From Phialocephala subalpina (lineage: Eukaryota > Ascomycota > Leotiomycetes > Helotiales > Mollisiaceae): a stretch of 64,000 nt of DNA. A model generated the notes under the pieces. The model worked only from the letters and a program-made list of their open reading frames with translations. It did no database searches and was not told the origin of the DNA. Each line of letters starts with the position of its first letter. Position 1 is the first letter of the stretch. Both the position numbers and the translations under genes were made by a program. This document shows, one piece after another, positions 46,860 to 60,078 of this stretch. Where the stretch lies: positions 532,939 through 596,938 of the forward strand of contig FJOG01000026.1 in assembly GCA_900073065.1 (NCBI GenBank), read 5' to 3'.

Positions 46860-47783
46860 ATGGAGTTCCCATCATCAACCGGAATAACCGTCCACCACAC
46901 CCCCTACCCCTTCATCGCCTCCTCCAAATTCCACAACTCACTCACCAAAAACGTCGTCCTCATCACCGGCGCTTCACGAGGTATCGGACGCGCCACTGCC
47001 CTAGGATTTGCTTCAGCAGGAGCTTCCGTCGCTGTCCTCGCTCGTTCCACTGCCTCCCTCACCTCCCTCGTCGAAGAAATCACAACCAAGTTCGGAACAC
47101 CGGTTCTGGCCATAACAGGCGATGTATTGAAAGATGCAGTCGGAGTGGTGAAGCGGGTCGAGGAGAAATTAGGTCCCATCGACATTTTAGTCAATAATGC
47201 AGCAACATCACGCATGCGTCGCTTCACGGAAGAATCGACCTCAGATCTCGATTCCTGGTGGAAAGTTTTCGAAGTAAACGTCAAAGCCCCAATAGCTCTT
47301 ATCCACGCCGTTCTCCCTTCTTTCCTCGCGAAGAAGAAAGGGGTCGTCATCACAGTCGGCTCTTCTGTGGTTGAGTTGCAAGCCCCGTTCATCCCTTCAT
47401 ACTCCTCCTCCAAAGCCGCCATAACAAAAGCCCTCCAGCTCCTAGACATCGAACTCCGTCCCCTCGGGATCTTAAACTTCATCATCCATCCCGGCATGGT
47501 CAAAACCGACCTCTCCCTTGGAGAAAACTCAAGCTCATCAGTAATCATCGGAGATGAGATGAGGGAGGTTCAGAGTTCATATGTGGATTATATGATTGAT
47601 GAGCCGGAGTTGGCGGCGCAGACTTTTGTTGCATTAGCTGTATTGGCGAGTGAGGGGGATGAGAAGGTGAAGACGTTGAGTGGAAGGTATTTTGATGTGG
47701 AGGATGATTTAGAGGAGGTATTGAATAAGTATGATGAGATTGAGACGAGGGATTTGTATAAGTTGGGGCTGAAGAGGTTGTAA
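46860..47783 (+). CDS. Short-chain dehydrogenase/reductase
   Basis: An intronless frame of 307 codons; ATG at 46860 lies in a good AAA-ATG-G context after a CT-rich leader. It is a classical SDR: the cofactor motif TGASRGIG near residue 40, a VLAR-type strand, DILVNNAA, catalytic Ser in VGSSVV and the YSSSK pair near residue 183, then HPGMVKTD. The residues for catalysis (Asn, Ser, Tyr, Lys) are present, so it should be an active NAD(P)-dependent oxidoreductase. The substrate is not readable from sequence. It faces the mannitol dehydrogenase gene tail to tail with about 280 bp between stop codons. Confidence 0.85.
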   Translation: MEFPSSTGITVHHTPYPFIASSKFHNSLTKNVVLITGASRGIGRATALGFASAGASVAVLARSTASLTSLVEEITTKFGTPVLAITGDVLKDAVGVVKRVEEKLGPIDILVNNAATSRMRRFTEESTSDLDSWWKVFEVNVKAPIALIHAVLPSFLAKKKGVVITVGSSVVELQAPFIPSYSSSKAAITKALQLLDIELRPLGILNFIIHPGMVKTDLSLGENSSSSVIIGDEMREVQSSYVDYMIDEPELAAQTFVALAVLASEGDEKVKTLSGRYFDVEDDLEEVLNKYDEIETRDLYKLGLKRL

Positions 47784-48059
47784 GAAACGAGCAGTTGGAT
47801 GGGTACCGTAGACGGACGCAGATGGTAAGGTGAGGTTGAAGCGCGAGAAGTGAGCAGTGGTGAAGGGCAAGGGATGTAGAAATTGCGGTCAGAAACAGGA
47901 ATTTAGACCAACTTCAACCAGGCATCTCATAAGCTAGAGAAGGGGCACGTCACATCATGAACGATAAGTAGAATTGAGGGAGAACTTATGATTCCGGATA
48001 GCTGCAGCCATCCAACCAGCTATCTGCCCTTCATCGTGATAATACACGACATTCCACGT

Positions 48060-49803
<1,744 letters not shown>

Positions 49804-51468
49804 TCAAGAGCGGATGTGCTGCATAGGTACGAACTGCATCTGCTTGAAGTTGTGCGAATCCTGTGGATGGGCACCCATCCGGAATAGTAAAGCAACCATG
49901 TCTCTGCTTCCACTTTCGATGGCATACTATGAGATTTTCAGTATAAGTTTACAAAGTGGGAGAAGTCCAGCACTAACCGACAGAAGCGAACGCCCCTGGT
50001 CATCACGATCCCCAGCCCAGTGCTCACCAGACTTCAGTTTCTGCAATACTTTCGATACCCCACGATCGCCATCCTTTATTGCCTGTAGTATGGGTGCGTC
50101 TGGTGACAAGATGTTGAAAGTCGTGAGAAAGCTGTGGCAAGTGCCGTCTAAGTCTCCAGACTGCTTGAAGAACGCGATTCCTATGCCTGGGAGCTTTAGA
50201 CTTGGCTTTGGGACAAAGGAAATGCGAACAAATCCAGACTCAGACTCGCCTAAGGGCCACTGCTCTGACGAGTGTGTTCCTTCGAAACGTGCAAGTAGCT
50301 GGCCCGAGTTGGTCATCACAAATCCTTCGCAATCGGCGTATAGCATGTCCTGCTTGAAATTTGGCAAGCTAGTATTTGATAACGGAAGAGCTATGGTCTT
50401 GCTCTGCTTGTGCTGAGAAGGCTTGTGTTGTATTTCCGTCTTGCGATAAAATCGTCTTGGAACCAACGCCTCACCAAAGTTAATCTGGCTGCCATCCTCA
50501 TCCGTCAGTACGTGTGTATAGGAGCCCGCTGCAGCTCGATGAACATCTGCGAGAAGTTCGTGAAACTCGGATAAGACCCATGACATTGCTTCCTTCAATA
50601 TCTGCAATTCCCTGTTCCGATAGAGAAACTGCATGCCCGTACGAAATGCTGGCGCGAAGAGTTCCAATGCTGGGAAGAGCTCATCGGAAGACACGCCGGC
50701 AACTTCGAAGCGACCAATAGCATTGAATCCAGAGCTGGCGTACTCTGTAGCCTGCGACCGGCTTTTGGTTTCGTTGGCTTCATCCTCACTCGCTGTCGAG
50801 ATTGTAGAGAGTTGGTTGTCTGCAAGGCTAAGCTTTTCGAGAAGCTTGTCTATCCTGTCCAACCGACTTTCGATAGGGAGACTCGATAGTTGTGCCGAGA
50901 GCTGCGGGAGGTGCTGGACGAACCCAGCAACTTGTTGAATCGACCCATGTATAACCGAATCATTGTGCCTGTATAACATTAGTACAGGTCCGCGAGGCAG
51001 AGCGAGGAAGCCTTACATGGATATTCCGGACAATAGGGAATTCAAAGAGCCGATATTATCTTGCAGCCTTGCAGATAACCTCCTCAAAGTCGCTTCGTCA
51101 AGAACATGCTTCACTCTCCTCTTCATTCGTACAATTCCCCAATCCGTCTGCGCAACAGGTTTCTGCAAAACACAATTGAGCTCTTGCAAATCCACTGAGC
51201 ATTTTGTAAGAGCATGGCCAAGAAAGTCGAGGGTTCGTTGATTCTGTGGTTCCAGCGCGAGCGGGGTATTCTGGTACGAACATGCCAACGCTCTGGTATT
51301 CTCGAATAATTGTTCCAGATGCTGGACCCGGAGACGGAGGATCTCTAATTCCTTTGAGGCGGAAACTACAGAGGCGAAGAAGCTGGTTGTTGATTTGATG
51401 GTGCGGCCCGCGAAGTCAACCAGTTGGACGACTGTCGCTGCCGAGCCTGCTGCTGCTGCCAGTTCCAT
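49804..51468 (-). CDS. STAND-type N-domain protein with ankyrin-like C-terminus
   Basis: Model: complement(49804..49926, 49978..50968, 51017..51468), 521 codons, GT-AG introns of 51 and 48 bp. The amino end (AATVVQLVDFAGRTIKSTTS, then ELEILRLRVQHLEQLFENTR) is the helical domain found at the head of many fungal STAND/NLR-like and ankyrin proteins. The middle (about 150-450) has no family I can name. The carboxyl end has one ankyrin-like unit (ILQAIKDGDRGVSKVLQKL ... DDQGRSLLS-YAIESGSRDMVALLF), recovered only when the last intron is spliced. No NACHT or NB-ARC ATPase is present. In such families the N-domain signals and the repeats sense; here the sensor is very short. A role in self/non-self recognition is inferred. 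Confidence 0.7.
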
Positions 51469-52066
51469 TGTGCCGCAGAGGGACTTCGAAGAAAGCCTCA
51501 GGGTGTAAGGAGAGTAGAGACATGGTCGGTGAAGTGGCAGACTTTGGGGATGTTGGGAGGTGCGGCTGAGGTCGCAGAGCGAGGCTGAGCTGAGAAGATT
51601 GCAAATCGATACGGCGGATCAAAAGAGCCATTCGCGCCGGTGTGGGAGCGCCACGTGACATTAGCCGTGGCTTCTAGCCCGCGCTTTCTAGCCCGCGCTT
51701 TCTCTAGACTATATATCGCATACGTAGTCACTGTAGCCTACGCATTTGATGTTGCCTTATTGAAAGGGGCCGCAATTTATGTCCTTAATGAAGACGTCAA
51801 GTCTTGTAACAGGTCACATGATGGCCTTCTTCCCCCCTGAAAGTCCCGAACACCAACACATCCATAAACGTGTAAGAGAGAAACCTAACATCTTCAGAGC
51901 AAACAAAAAAGGTCAAGAGAACTCCAGTTACATTAGACTAAAGGCCCCTCAACTTTGAATCCATCTGGAAGGCTGCCCTGCCCATAAAGTTGGATCTCCA
52001 AGCTCCGGAAGTTGGCTTTTCGGATTCGTTGTTTTAATTGAGCTATCGTATCTGTCATCTGTTGCA
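51469..52066. other. Intergenic, nothing recognised
   Basis: About 600 bp between two minus-strand genes. It should hold the promoter of the ankyrin-like gene and the 3' UTR of the coiled-coil gene. A TTTCTAGCCCGCG motif is directly repeated near 51674-51700. Confidence 0.4.
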
Positions 52067-53033
52067 CTATGCTTTATTCTTCTGTTCGATGCCGGTTATC
52101 TTATCGTTGGGCAACGTATTTTCGCTGTCCGAACTCGAAAGTCGTTCGCTTAGGTCGAGTTTCTCTTTGACAGTTTCTGCCAACTGTTCCTGGGTCAACT
52201 CGTGTGCCTGTACCACCGCCTCGAGTTCTTCCTCAAGATTCTTGTACTCAGCTTCCAGGTTCTCGAGGGCTGATTTGAGGACCCCTGTCTCCCTGCTCTG
52301 CTCGAGAGAGTTTGCCAAATACTCCTCCCGCAGTCGGTGGTTCACAACCTCCATGTCATGGAGCGCAGCTTCTAGTTCCTCAACTCGACTTTTTTTTCCT
52401 GTTGCTTGTTCTCATGGCGCGTATCCAGAAGTCTGAGATCCGTGGAATCATAGGCGCTGTACTCAGTCTCCAGAACAAGGAATGTCTCCTTGATGTTTTG
52501 GCGATCTTGATGCAGTTTCTCGACTGCAGCATGGATAGCTCGGATCTTTTTGTCCATCTCGTCTTGTTGATGGCTGCAAAAGATTAGCAAGGTAGCAGGT
52601 CTCGTGATTTGGGACTTGCAGCATCAATTTCAACGTACTCCTGCACCTTTCCAATCTGCATTTCAAGGGAAAGACTTCTTTCTCCTTCCAAGCCCACTCA
52701 ATCCTTTTCACAACGCCAAGCTTTATTGTCTCTTTCTTCTTCGTTCTCGCCTTCTCGACGAGCTCTTCAAGTCTCCCAAAGGCATCGTCGCAGTCTTTCA
52801 ACACAAGCTCAAAGTCCTTCGCCCATGTCTCGAAACTGTGATATCCCCGTTGCGACGGATTCTCAACCAAGATTCTAATATGTCCGAGAGCAAGATACAC
52901 ACACAGCAGATAGCTCGTTAGAGAGCTCTTGTACACTCTTAGGAGCGTCGAGAACTCCGTTCACTCCGCTAGAGATCTTCGCTATGAGTTTAGCTGCAGT
53001 GCCGCAGATACCGATTACCGTAACAAGATCCAT
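52067..53033 (-). CDS. STAND-type N-domain coiled-coil protein, frame-broken
   Basis: ATG at 53033 starts MDLVTVIGICGTAAKLIAKI, then DAPKSVQELSNELSA, a typical fungal STAND N-terminal helical domain. It continues in a shifted frame as YLALGHIRILVENPSQRGYH, LVLKDCDDAFGRLEELVEKA and KCRLERCRSTLKLMLQ. A coiled coil follows (DEMDKKIRAIHAAVEKLHQD ... EELEAAL ... LENLEAEYKNLEEELEAVVQ) ending at 52067. Probable intron signals lie near 52570-52610 (TTTTGCAG acceptor). Two shifts remain: one within a GTGTGTGT stretch near 52896, and one in eight T (plus strand) at 52390-52397, where nine would restore the frame. These look like indel errors, but decay is possible. It is probably an accessory of the same signalling group as its neighbours. 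Confidence 0.55.
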
Positions 53034-55491
53034 ATGCGTGGAATGGGATCAGGCTGCAAGGCTGGGTCTGGATAGAAGTTTGAACGAGGCTAGGTCTTCG
53101 GGCGAGAACCCGCAATTGTTGAAGTCTTGATTCGAAGTATGAGCCAGTGGTGAAGCGACGGCAAGAATTGTTATGCTCAGGGACTCGTGTTATATCTTGA
53201 AAGAAACGTCGTCGTGATCCATCTTCTGGAAGACTGTTGGCAAGGCTAAACGGTGGTCTAGTTTTGGCGAGACATATCCAATGTGGGGTAAAAACACAAA
53301 AACTTGCTGGTTACAACAAGGTGGACTTGCTTCAGCTCCCCTGCCTGCTAATTGAGAAGATACAAAATAGAAACCGGGATGGATCAAAGAAGCGAAGCAA
53401 GTGAGGACCAAGTCGCAAGGAAGAGCTAAGTTGAAACGGATAGCAGGGAATCTGGCAGCTACTGAAAAGGAAGACGGAAAGAGGAAATCAAACCCGCGAC
53501 TATCAAATAACACCATGAGGAGCTTTCAAAAATGCAACTTCGCAAACCCGACGGTGCAAGGAGTAGTGAGACTCTGCAAAACTTCGAAAATGTGGCCGCG
53601 GTCCCGTGCGAAGTGGCTCGCAGCTCGAATACGGTAACCAGACATTCTATGCAAGTACTAAATTCCGCTCCATAGATCAACTTTCGAGTCATTGCCCTGC
53701 GATTAAGTTCGGGAGTTCATGTAAAAGTGATGACGATCTGGATACGAAAACCTTAAAGTTTAAAATTCAAATAGAGATGAAGTTTTGAAGGTCGTACGAG
53801 GTAGTCTTCCAACCTCTGACCAATATATTCCACGTGACTCGCAGCTATCGGAGTAGGAAGGTCTCCTGTCTATCTGTAGGGTTTGGTAGGCTAGACGTGC
53901 CCATCGGGTGTTCATTTTAATCGGTTGTTGATTCATGAAATGATGTGCATTTCGTTTATATTTCATAGAACGTGGCATAGCCAAGTCAATTCCAAATCAG
54001 GTTAGGCGAGCATCGATCTTTGTCTGAAACTCTGCCTTTCTTCCTCTCTTCATTTCATCAACATCTTCCGCTCAATGTCATCACGCTTCTTATTACGCGT
54101 CATTCTATCAACTTGTATCATTCCTGTGGGGATGAGCAAAGATGAAGCACTTCAGCACGACAAGGATCGCGTCGAAGATGCAAATCTTGGTTTTCATCGC
54201 CTGCAAATGGTTGCACAGGTTTGCTGTCTAACTGCGAATGTACGCACGGTGAGATGCTGCATGCATCGTGCGATGCTACCATAATCTCCTCATATTTGAT
54301 GGCCAACAGATTCGGGACTTTGAGGAGCTGGTCGAAGGACGCAATGTCATGGTATTGAGTTCGGGGGTCCTCCGAGTGGATGGTCTTGGAGCACTGACCA
54401 AAATCTGTTCAAGATTGCGTATGTTCTGTAGTTCGGCACGGGCTTCAAAATAGACTTTTGCAAGTACATGCATGGGAAGAACATCGATGTCGCTTTCAAT
54501 TCCGGCGGCAGAAGGATAGGACGGCAGATTGTTGGTCCAAATTCAGACGTTCCTGCTGGGCCATTGTTCGTTATGATCTTCAGATCTGCTTTTAGATATT
54601 TGACGCCTCACTTTTCATCGAAAACAGACTGCACGAAAAATAAGCATCAGAAGATAGCTGCCGCTTCGCCGATCTCGGACTCTGCTTGCTGGCCGTAGGC
54701 AGAGCTACCTCCATCTCTTCGCGAAAGATACGGACGAGACGACGACTCAGGCCATCGTGTCTATCCCAGATTGGACTCAACAGTCTCTCGGGAGCTTGGA
54801 TTATGCCACTGGCTGCTCGGGTGGGCCTTGTCGCACGTGTGGACATCATTCGAAAGGAGAGCTCAGCGGAGTGAGAAATAGAATGCCCTCGTCGATGATG
54901 GAAGCTAATTGAGGCTCGATAAGTTGGCAGGTAACAATCTCGCGTCGTCTTTCCATGCACCCGACAGCCTCGGATCGTCCCAGAGCGTTACATTCCAGCA
55001 ATTCCCGCACTCGAATCAGAAGCCAACTAACCTCATACTATTCTAGGAACTGGTTTTCTCTGGTTGATTATGACAAGCCTCACTCCACTAGGAGCAGTTC
55101 CTGAGCAAGGTGCTTATGCACTTCACTTCGATGCCAACTCACCAATGTCAACACAACACGAACCACATGGCGGCCCACTAGAGTTCAGGCGGACGTTGCT
55201 TTGGATGCATTCTTATCTGAACGAGGTGGGAAGATAAAGCAGGATGCAATTGATGCGACTTCGGCATATATGTTTTCAGCATATGGGAATACTATTCGAA
55301 CGTTGAGGTCTGCAAGCATTGGGGATGGGTCTTATATGTCGTGCATCTTGAAAGACATAACGATTGGCTGCACGTGAATGGCCCCTGCTGCCTGGCACTT
55401 CGCCCGCGGCCTGACCTGGAAAAAAAAATCGCGAACATTGTCAGAATCGTTCGGAGCAGAAAGATAAGTTCTGCAACCCGGATATGCTGAC
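53034..55491. other. Intergenic, weak coding-like fragments only
   Basis: About 2.4 kb. A frame at 54075-54284 (+), starting MSSRFLLRVILSTC, could be spliced to one at about 54311-54453, and a Cys-containing frame ends near 54910, but none has a domain, and I do not call a gene. It contains the promoter of the HeLo/kinase-like gene. Confidence 0.35.
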
Positions 55492-57598
55492 ATGGCGGAG
55501 GTTTTTGGGGTCGTCACAGGCGTCTTAGGACTGCTTCCCCTGTGTCGTGGTGAGTGCTAAATATTCGTTGTTCGGCCTTCCTCCACTCTGAGTCATGTCG
55601 TGTGCACACTAAAATAACAATGGCAGACGGTCTCGGAATGATCAAAGATGTCTTCGATGCCGCTGGAACTTTAGGACTAGCTGTCGGCAGACTTGAATTA
55701 CAGCAAGATGTGAGTACAAAGACACTCGGCTTAGGGTCGGCTGATATTCACGTGATTAGCGATATGATGAATGGAGAGAGATCTGGAGAGACGACAACGG
55801 AGAATATGACATCAAGTTTGAGGCTTATGCGAAGAGTAACCCGGCTGCAGCAAAGAGAGTTCAGAGGCAGCTGGCTTTGATGACGCAAGCAATGTTCGAT
55901 GTGAATGCCTTGGAAGACCAGTACGGCATCAAGGCTGATCGCTGGCCGGACCGGATCGTAGGGAGTTACTCCTTATTAAAATTCCCCCTGCTTACTGTTT
56001 ACAGGACGCCAAGGATCTCGGGAGATTCAGGCTCAAGGAAGGAGAGAACATTACTTTCGAAACTCAAGGCATCTTCCTCGAGCGTTGCAAGCTGAACATG
56101 AACTTCATCAAGCGATGCAAGTTTGTCTTTCGTCGAAAGGAAGCAGTGTGGAACAACCTCATCGACCTCATAAAGGAGTACAACGAGAACCTCGCCATGT
56201 ACGGTCCGAAGTATGAGTTGGAGAAAATGTTCAAAGCAGAATTTGAAGTGCTGCGAAACCTACAACTTGAGCAATTACGACGTCGAGCAGATGCAGCAAC
56301 ATACGAAGCGAATCATTCTCCACCAGAAAGCGAAGAGAAGGCACACTTCCAAACGTATTCTCTAGCAGCACAATTCAGTTCTGTTGTCAAATTTGAGAGG
56401 CAGCATACAGCATACAAGTTCACGATGCGAGACTTCCGACTCGATCCTTCATACGCCGTCTCTTCCTCTGCTGGATCGTCAACCATGGCACTTCTCTTTG
56501 ACTACCCTGTGCGGAAAGAAAATATTACGACGTCGAGCAGATGCAGCAACATACGAAGCGAATCATTCTCCACCAGAAAGCGAAGAGAAGGCACACTTCC
56601 AAACGTATTCTCTAGCAGCACAATTCAGTTCTGTTGTCAAATTTGAGAGGCAGCATACAGCATACAAGTTCACGATGCGAGACTTCCGACTCGATCCTTC
56701 ATACGCCGTCTCTTCCTCTGCTGGATCGTCAACCATGGCACTTCTCTTTGACTACCCTGTGCGGAAAGAAAATGCGAGCTGATGGAGCGGAAACATCCTT
56801 CCTGTCCGGGAGTCCTAGATCTCGGGGTTCGTTTCAAGCTTGCCAAGAAACTGGTCCAAGCTATGCACATGATGCACTGCGTTGGCTGGGTTCACAAGTA
56901 CTTACCTCTTTCCCTTCTTCTCACTTCCCAACTGACAATGAAACAGAAACATCCGCTCCAATTCCATCCTCTTCTTTCCAGCAGCCAACATGCCATCTCG
57001 CGGTCCAGCAGGCCCAGCATCAGGCTTCCCACAACCATTAGGCTATGCCAATCCTCTGTTCGTCGGTCTCGGAAACGCACGCGTCGACGACGTTATCAAC
57101 GATCGCGAAAACTACTACGAAGAGGAGGAGGAGGACCTAGTGTATGTTGATGAGCGTACTGGACAGCGCATTAAGCATTTGCAGATCACGAAACGCAAGA
57201 ACGACATCAATCTCGATTACTACCAGCATCCGGACAAGAGATGGAACCCAAATATCAGATACTCGAGAAGCCATGACATCTATAGCTTGGGATGTGTGCT
57301 TCTTGAGATTGGGTTGTGGAAACCTTTGCATGAGTTGGTCGAAGTGGAAGATGAGGATTTTGAGAGAGTGAAGAGAGGATTTCAGAGTTTGACTATGGAC
57401 CTCGATGGGTATGCTGTTCCTCAAGTATGGAGTGATAGGTATAGCTGACATGAAAACAGAACAGCTGGTTCCATCTACAGCGACGTCGTGCGGAAGTGTC
57501 TCTCAATCCGCACAGGCGATCGTACTGAGGCAGAAGTGAGAGAGCTCTCAAAATTCTGCGCAGACATCGCTGCCACGCTCGACAAATGTTGGGCCTAA
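55492..57598 (+). pseudogene. HeLo-like/pseudokinase protein, duplicated and frameshifted
   Basis: Exons 55492..55549, 55627..55709, 55760..55957, 56005..56897, 56947..57408, 57460..57598 join cleanly through GT-AG introns of 47-77 bp. The helical amino part (MAEVFGVVTGVLGLLPLC, LGLAVGRLELQQD, YDEWREIWRDDNGEYDIKF) resembles HeLo/prion-inhibition-type domains. The carboxyl part is kinase-like (MALLFDYPVRKE; FKLAKKLVQAMHMMH; WVHKNIRSNSILF; HDIYSLGCVLLEIGLW), with HKN replacing the catalytic HRD, so a pseudokinase. A perfect 250-bp tandem duplication (56274-56773) brings stops into the second copy. A further shift just after it (GCGAGC before TGATGG) would be undone by four extra bases. Such proteins act in fungal cell-death and incompatibility pathways; that role is inferred. 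Confidence 0.65.
56274..56773 (+). repeat. Perfect 250-bp tandem duplication
   Basis: Bases 56274-56523 recur as 56524-56773 with no difference that I can find. Both copies begin ATTACGACGTCGAGCAG and end GCGGAAAGAAAAT. The unit is not a multiple of three, so it disrupts the HeLo/kinase-like frame. Identity implies a very recent event or an assembly artefact. Confidence 0.92.
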
Positions 57599-58002
57599 CT
57601 GAAGGACCACACTTTCTCCGGATTTTGAAATTGAAAAGATTGCATTTCATCGGGTTTGGCGACGGACTAGGCGCATATCAGGGAAGGCGGCGGCGGTGCA
57701 TGGAGAAGGAGCAAGTTTGGCATACCACGTGAGTGCACTTTGGTAATGGATGACGGGGGGCGCTTTCCTCATTTGACATCTCACCGTCAGGAACGGCGGC
57801 GGGAACCTTTCTTTTCACGTCCACATTTCCACATTGACATATTTATGACGGAGATTCCATTCTACACTCTCATTTCGTCACGTTTCATCAACGTTGTATG
57901 TCGTTGTCGCGCAGCATAGCACAGCAATATACCCCATTCACCATTCATTCTTAATTGCACGTTGCTCACTGTCGCCTTCCACTCATTCACGTTCGTGCTG
58001 CA
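57599..58002. other. Intergenic, promoter of membrane coiled-coil gene
   Basis: About 400 bp with CT-rich stretches near 57860-57990 that fit a 5' leader. No coding sequence is seen. Confidence 0.4.
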
Positions 58003-58899
58003 ATGACTCAGTCGACGAACAGTACCAACCGAGTATCATTATCACGTTCTCGCACGATTTGGCAGGCTTCGAAATTACAAAACATCACGGGTTCGGTGGA
58101 AGCAAGATACATGTGGACTTTTATCGCCTTAGTTGTTTTCGCCATCGTCCTCTTTCTTCAGCTGGATTCCCATACACGGCGACGACTCGAGGCCCTTGAG
58201 GCTCAGAACAAGACGACCAATCAGCAGATCGCCTCTCTCCAGGAGGAGATTAAGGAGCTTCGAAATGAGCGAGAGAAGCGAGAAGTGGTCCTGAGAAGGG
58301 AGGTGGGAAAGGCTAGAGAGGAGATCATGGCAATGGAAAAGGAATTCGATGAGTTGAAAGTGAAGCTTCAGAAAGAAAGGGAGGTAGATCGAAGTGTGGA
58401 TATGGAGGAGAAATTGTGCTTGATCAGAGGTTTACGAGAGGTGGCAGCCGCTAAGGATGCCGAATACAATGACAGCGGCGTGGATGATGGGACCTCGCAG
58501 AAAAAATCGGAAGGCAATTTGAAGGGTCCAGGTATTTATTCGGATATTAGTGGAAACGATGACGGCGTGAGCGACACTAGCGATGAGGACCTATTGCACG
58601 CCGAACGTGATGCGAACGCTGCTTGGGAAGGGTTTGACGAGGTGTGCAGAGGCATGGAGAGTCAAGCCGAGGCAAGAAGAGGTTCGAACGAAACATTGAT
58701 CGATCTCGATGGAGAGACGCCGATAGAAGACGACCAGGCTCTGCCAACTCAAGGAGAGAGGTTGTTCCCCCTCGTGCCGCCTCCGAAAAGCGAGAGGAGG
58801 GCCTTGCGACGCAGCATCACTTACCCAGACCCGGCTATGGAGGCTCGACTTTCGCACATCTTCGAGTTGGAAGGATCAAACGTTGCACCAGGTAGCTAG
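58003..58899 (+). CDS. Single-pass membrane coiled-coil protein
   Basis: An intronless frame of 298 codons; the first ATG is at 58003. A short Ser/Thr-rich amino end is followed by one membrane helix (YMWTFIALVVFAIVLFLQL, about residues 30-50), then a coiled coil to about residue 145 (LEALEAQNKTTNQQIASLQE and EIMAMEKEFDELKVKLQKE). The rest is an acidic, disordered tail with Pro/Arg-rich end. The topology suggests a type II or tail-facing membrane anchor for a coil. I do not recognise the family. It begins a run of orphan membrane proteins. Confidence 0.68.
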   Translation: MTQSTNSTNRVSLSRSRTIWQASKLQNITGSVEARYMWTFIALVVFAIVLFLQLDSHTRRRLEALEAQNKTTNQQIASLQEEIKELRNEREKREVVLRREVGKAREEIMAMEKEFDELKVKLQKEREVDRSVDMEEKLCLIRGLREVAAAKDAEYNDSGVDDGTSQKKSEGNLKGPGIYSDISGNDDGVSDTSDEDLLHAERDANAAWEGFDEVCRGMESQAEARRGSNETLIDLDGETPIEDDQALPTQGERLFPLVPPPKSERRALRRSITYPDPAMEARLSHIFELEGSNVAPGS

Positions 58900-59094
58900 A
58901 CAGCTCCAGAATGAAAACATGGATTATTCACATATCAATGTAGGACAAATCGGTGACTGTTTAATGTTTTTTCTGTTCCTGATGATGTTATCAAAAACAA
59001 TGACCAGTGATGCTCCCTACTCGTCAACCTTGCTCGCCTGTCTCTATTGCTCAATCTCTCGGTCCAACTGGGACATTCACTACTCTTTTCCGTC

Positions 59095-60078
59095 TTACAA
59101 GTTCTTCATATCTTTGGCGAGTGCATCCACCACCTCCCATTCGCCCTCGTCACTGTCCTCGCTCTGTTCCGTGTCCTCCCTCTCCTGCTTGTCACCTATC
59201 TGGTCTGACTTCCCTCCCTCGTCCGCCCTCTTTCCCCTCTTGTGTCTCCTTCCTCCCCTCTTGCCTCTGTGCGCCCTCCTTGTTTTCGCCTCTGGAGTCT
59301 CAAGCTCCTCATACTCCTGCGAAACTTGGTTTCCTTCACGTTCTGGAACATTTTGAGGCGTTGGTGGTTGTTGGGCTTGAGCTTCTGGCGCTTCTTGAGG
59401 TTCTCGGGGTTCGCCAGGATTTCGTTGTTCCTGGGTTGCTGGGATATCGTGAGACTCGTGACTCTCTACAACGCCGTCCATAGCATCGTTTGAGGGCATT
59501 TTGGTATCGACGATCCGAGGTTTTCCGACGCGGACGAATGTCACCACTTTCGCCATTTCCTGTTGGTCTCTCCAGGGAAACCAGGGATATTCTTGATTGT
59601 CTGAGTTCGGGTCGGTCTTTTCATTACACCTTGCGGAGTGAGTGTCTTTTCGATGTTCTTGGATTGGTCTGGCTTCTTGGGGTTGTTCAATTTCGGGCGG
59701 GAAGGAGCCCGCGTGCTCGGGCTGCTCCTTCTCCTTTTGTACGTTCTTCCTTCTAGCCACATATTTCAATACGGTTGCTGTGACCCCGCTCCTAGTTTTG
59801 TACATATCGCGTTCTCCTTCAACTGCCCTTAAAGCCATCCCCATAACGTCGACTCTCTTCTCGAGTTCTTGAACTTTATCTTGTCTTTTGCTCATCGCGA
59901 TTAATAATTCTGGCTTTTTGAAAAATTTCAAGGTTTTTAGGACGCTCGGGATGGAGTCGATGATCTGGTGAAGGAGGAAGTATATGAGGGGGATCGTCGC
60001 GATAAGGAGCGCGATGTCCACACCGAAGTGAATATCATTCAAGGAGAGCCGAGATTGTTCCATTGCGCCAAAGGACAT
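59095..60078 (-). CDS. Membrane protein with charged Pro/Gln-rich tail
   Basis: An intronless frame of 327 codons from ATG at 60078. One hydrophobic segment (VDIALLIATIPLIYFLLHQI) at about residues 20-40 is followed by a basic helix (FFKKPELLIAMSKRQDKVQE), a coil-like stretch, and a long disordered region rich in Glu, Pro and Gln with a basic patch (RRAHRGKRGGRRHKRGKR) before an acidic end (SEDSDEGEWEVVDALAKDM). No catalytic motif is present and no family is recognised. It is convergent with the preceding gene. Confidence 0.62.
   Translation of the reverse strand: MSFGAMEQSRLSLNDIHFGVDIALLIATIPLIYFLLHQIIDSIPSVLKTLKFFKKPELLIAMSKRQDKVQELEKRVDVMGMALRAVEGERDMYKTRSGVTATVLKYVARRKNVQKEKEQPEHAGSFPPEIEQPQEARPIQEHRKDTHSARCNEKTDPNSDNQEYPWFPWRDQQEMAKVVTFVRVGKPRIVDTKMPSNDAMDGVVESHESHDIPATQEQRNPGEPREPQEAPEAQAQQPPTPQNVPEREGNQVSQEYEELETPEAKTRRAHRGKRGGRRHKRGKRADEGGKSDQIGDKQEREDTEQSEDSDEGEWEVVDALAKDMKNL

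Noticed and set aside
46904..47548. Minus-strand frame of 214 codons opposite the SDR gene
   Set aside because: It is antisense to an intact SDR with all motifs, and its composition is that of a shadow frame.
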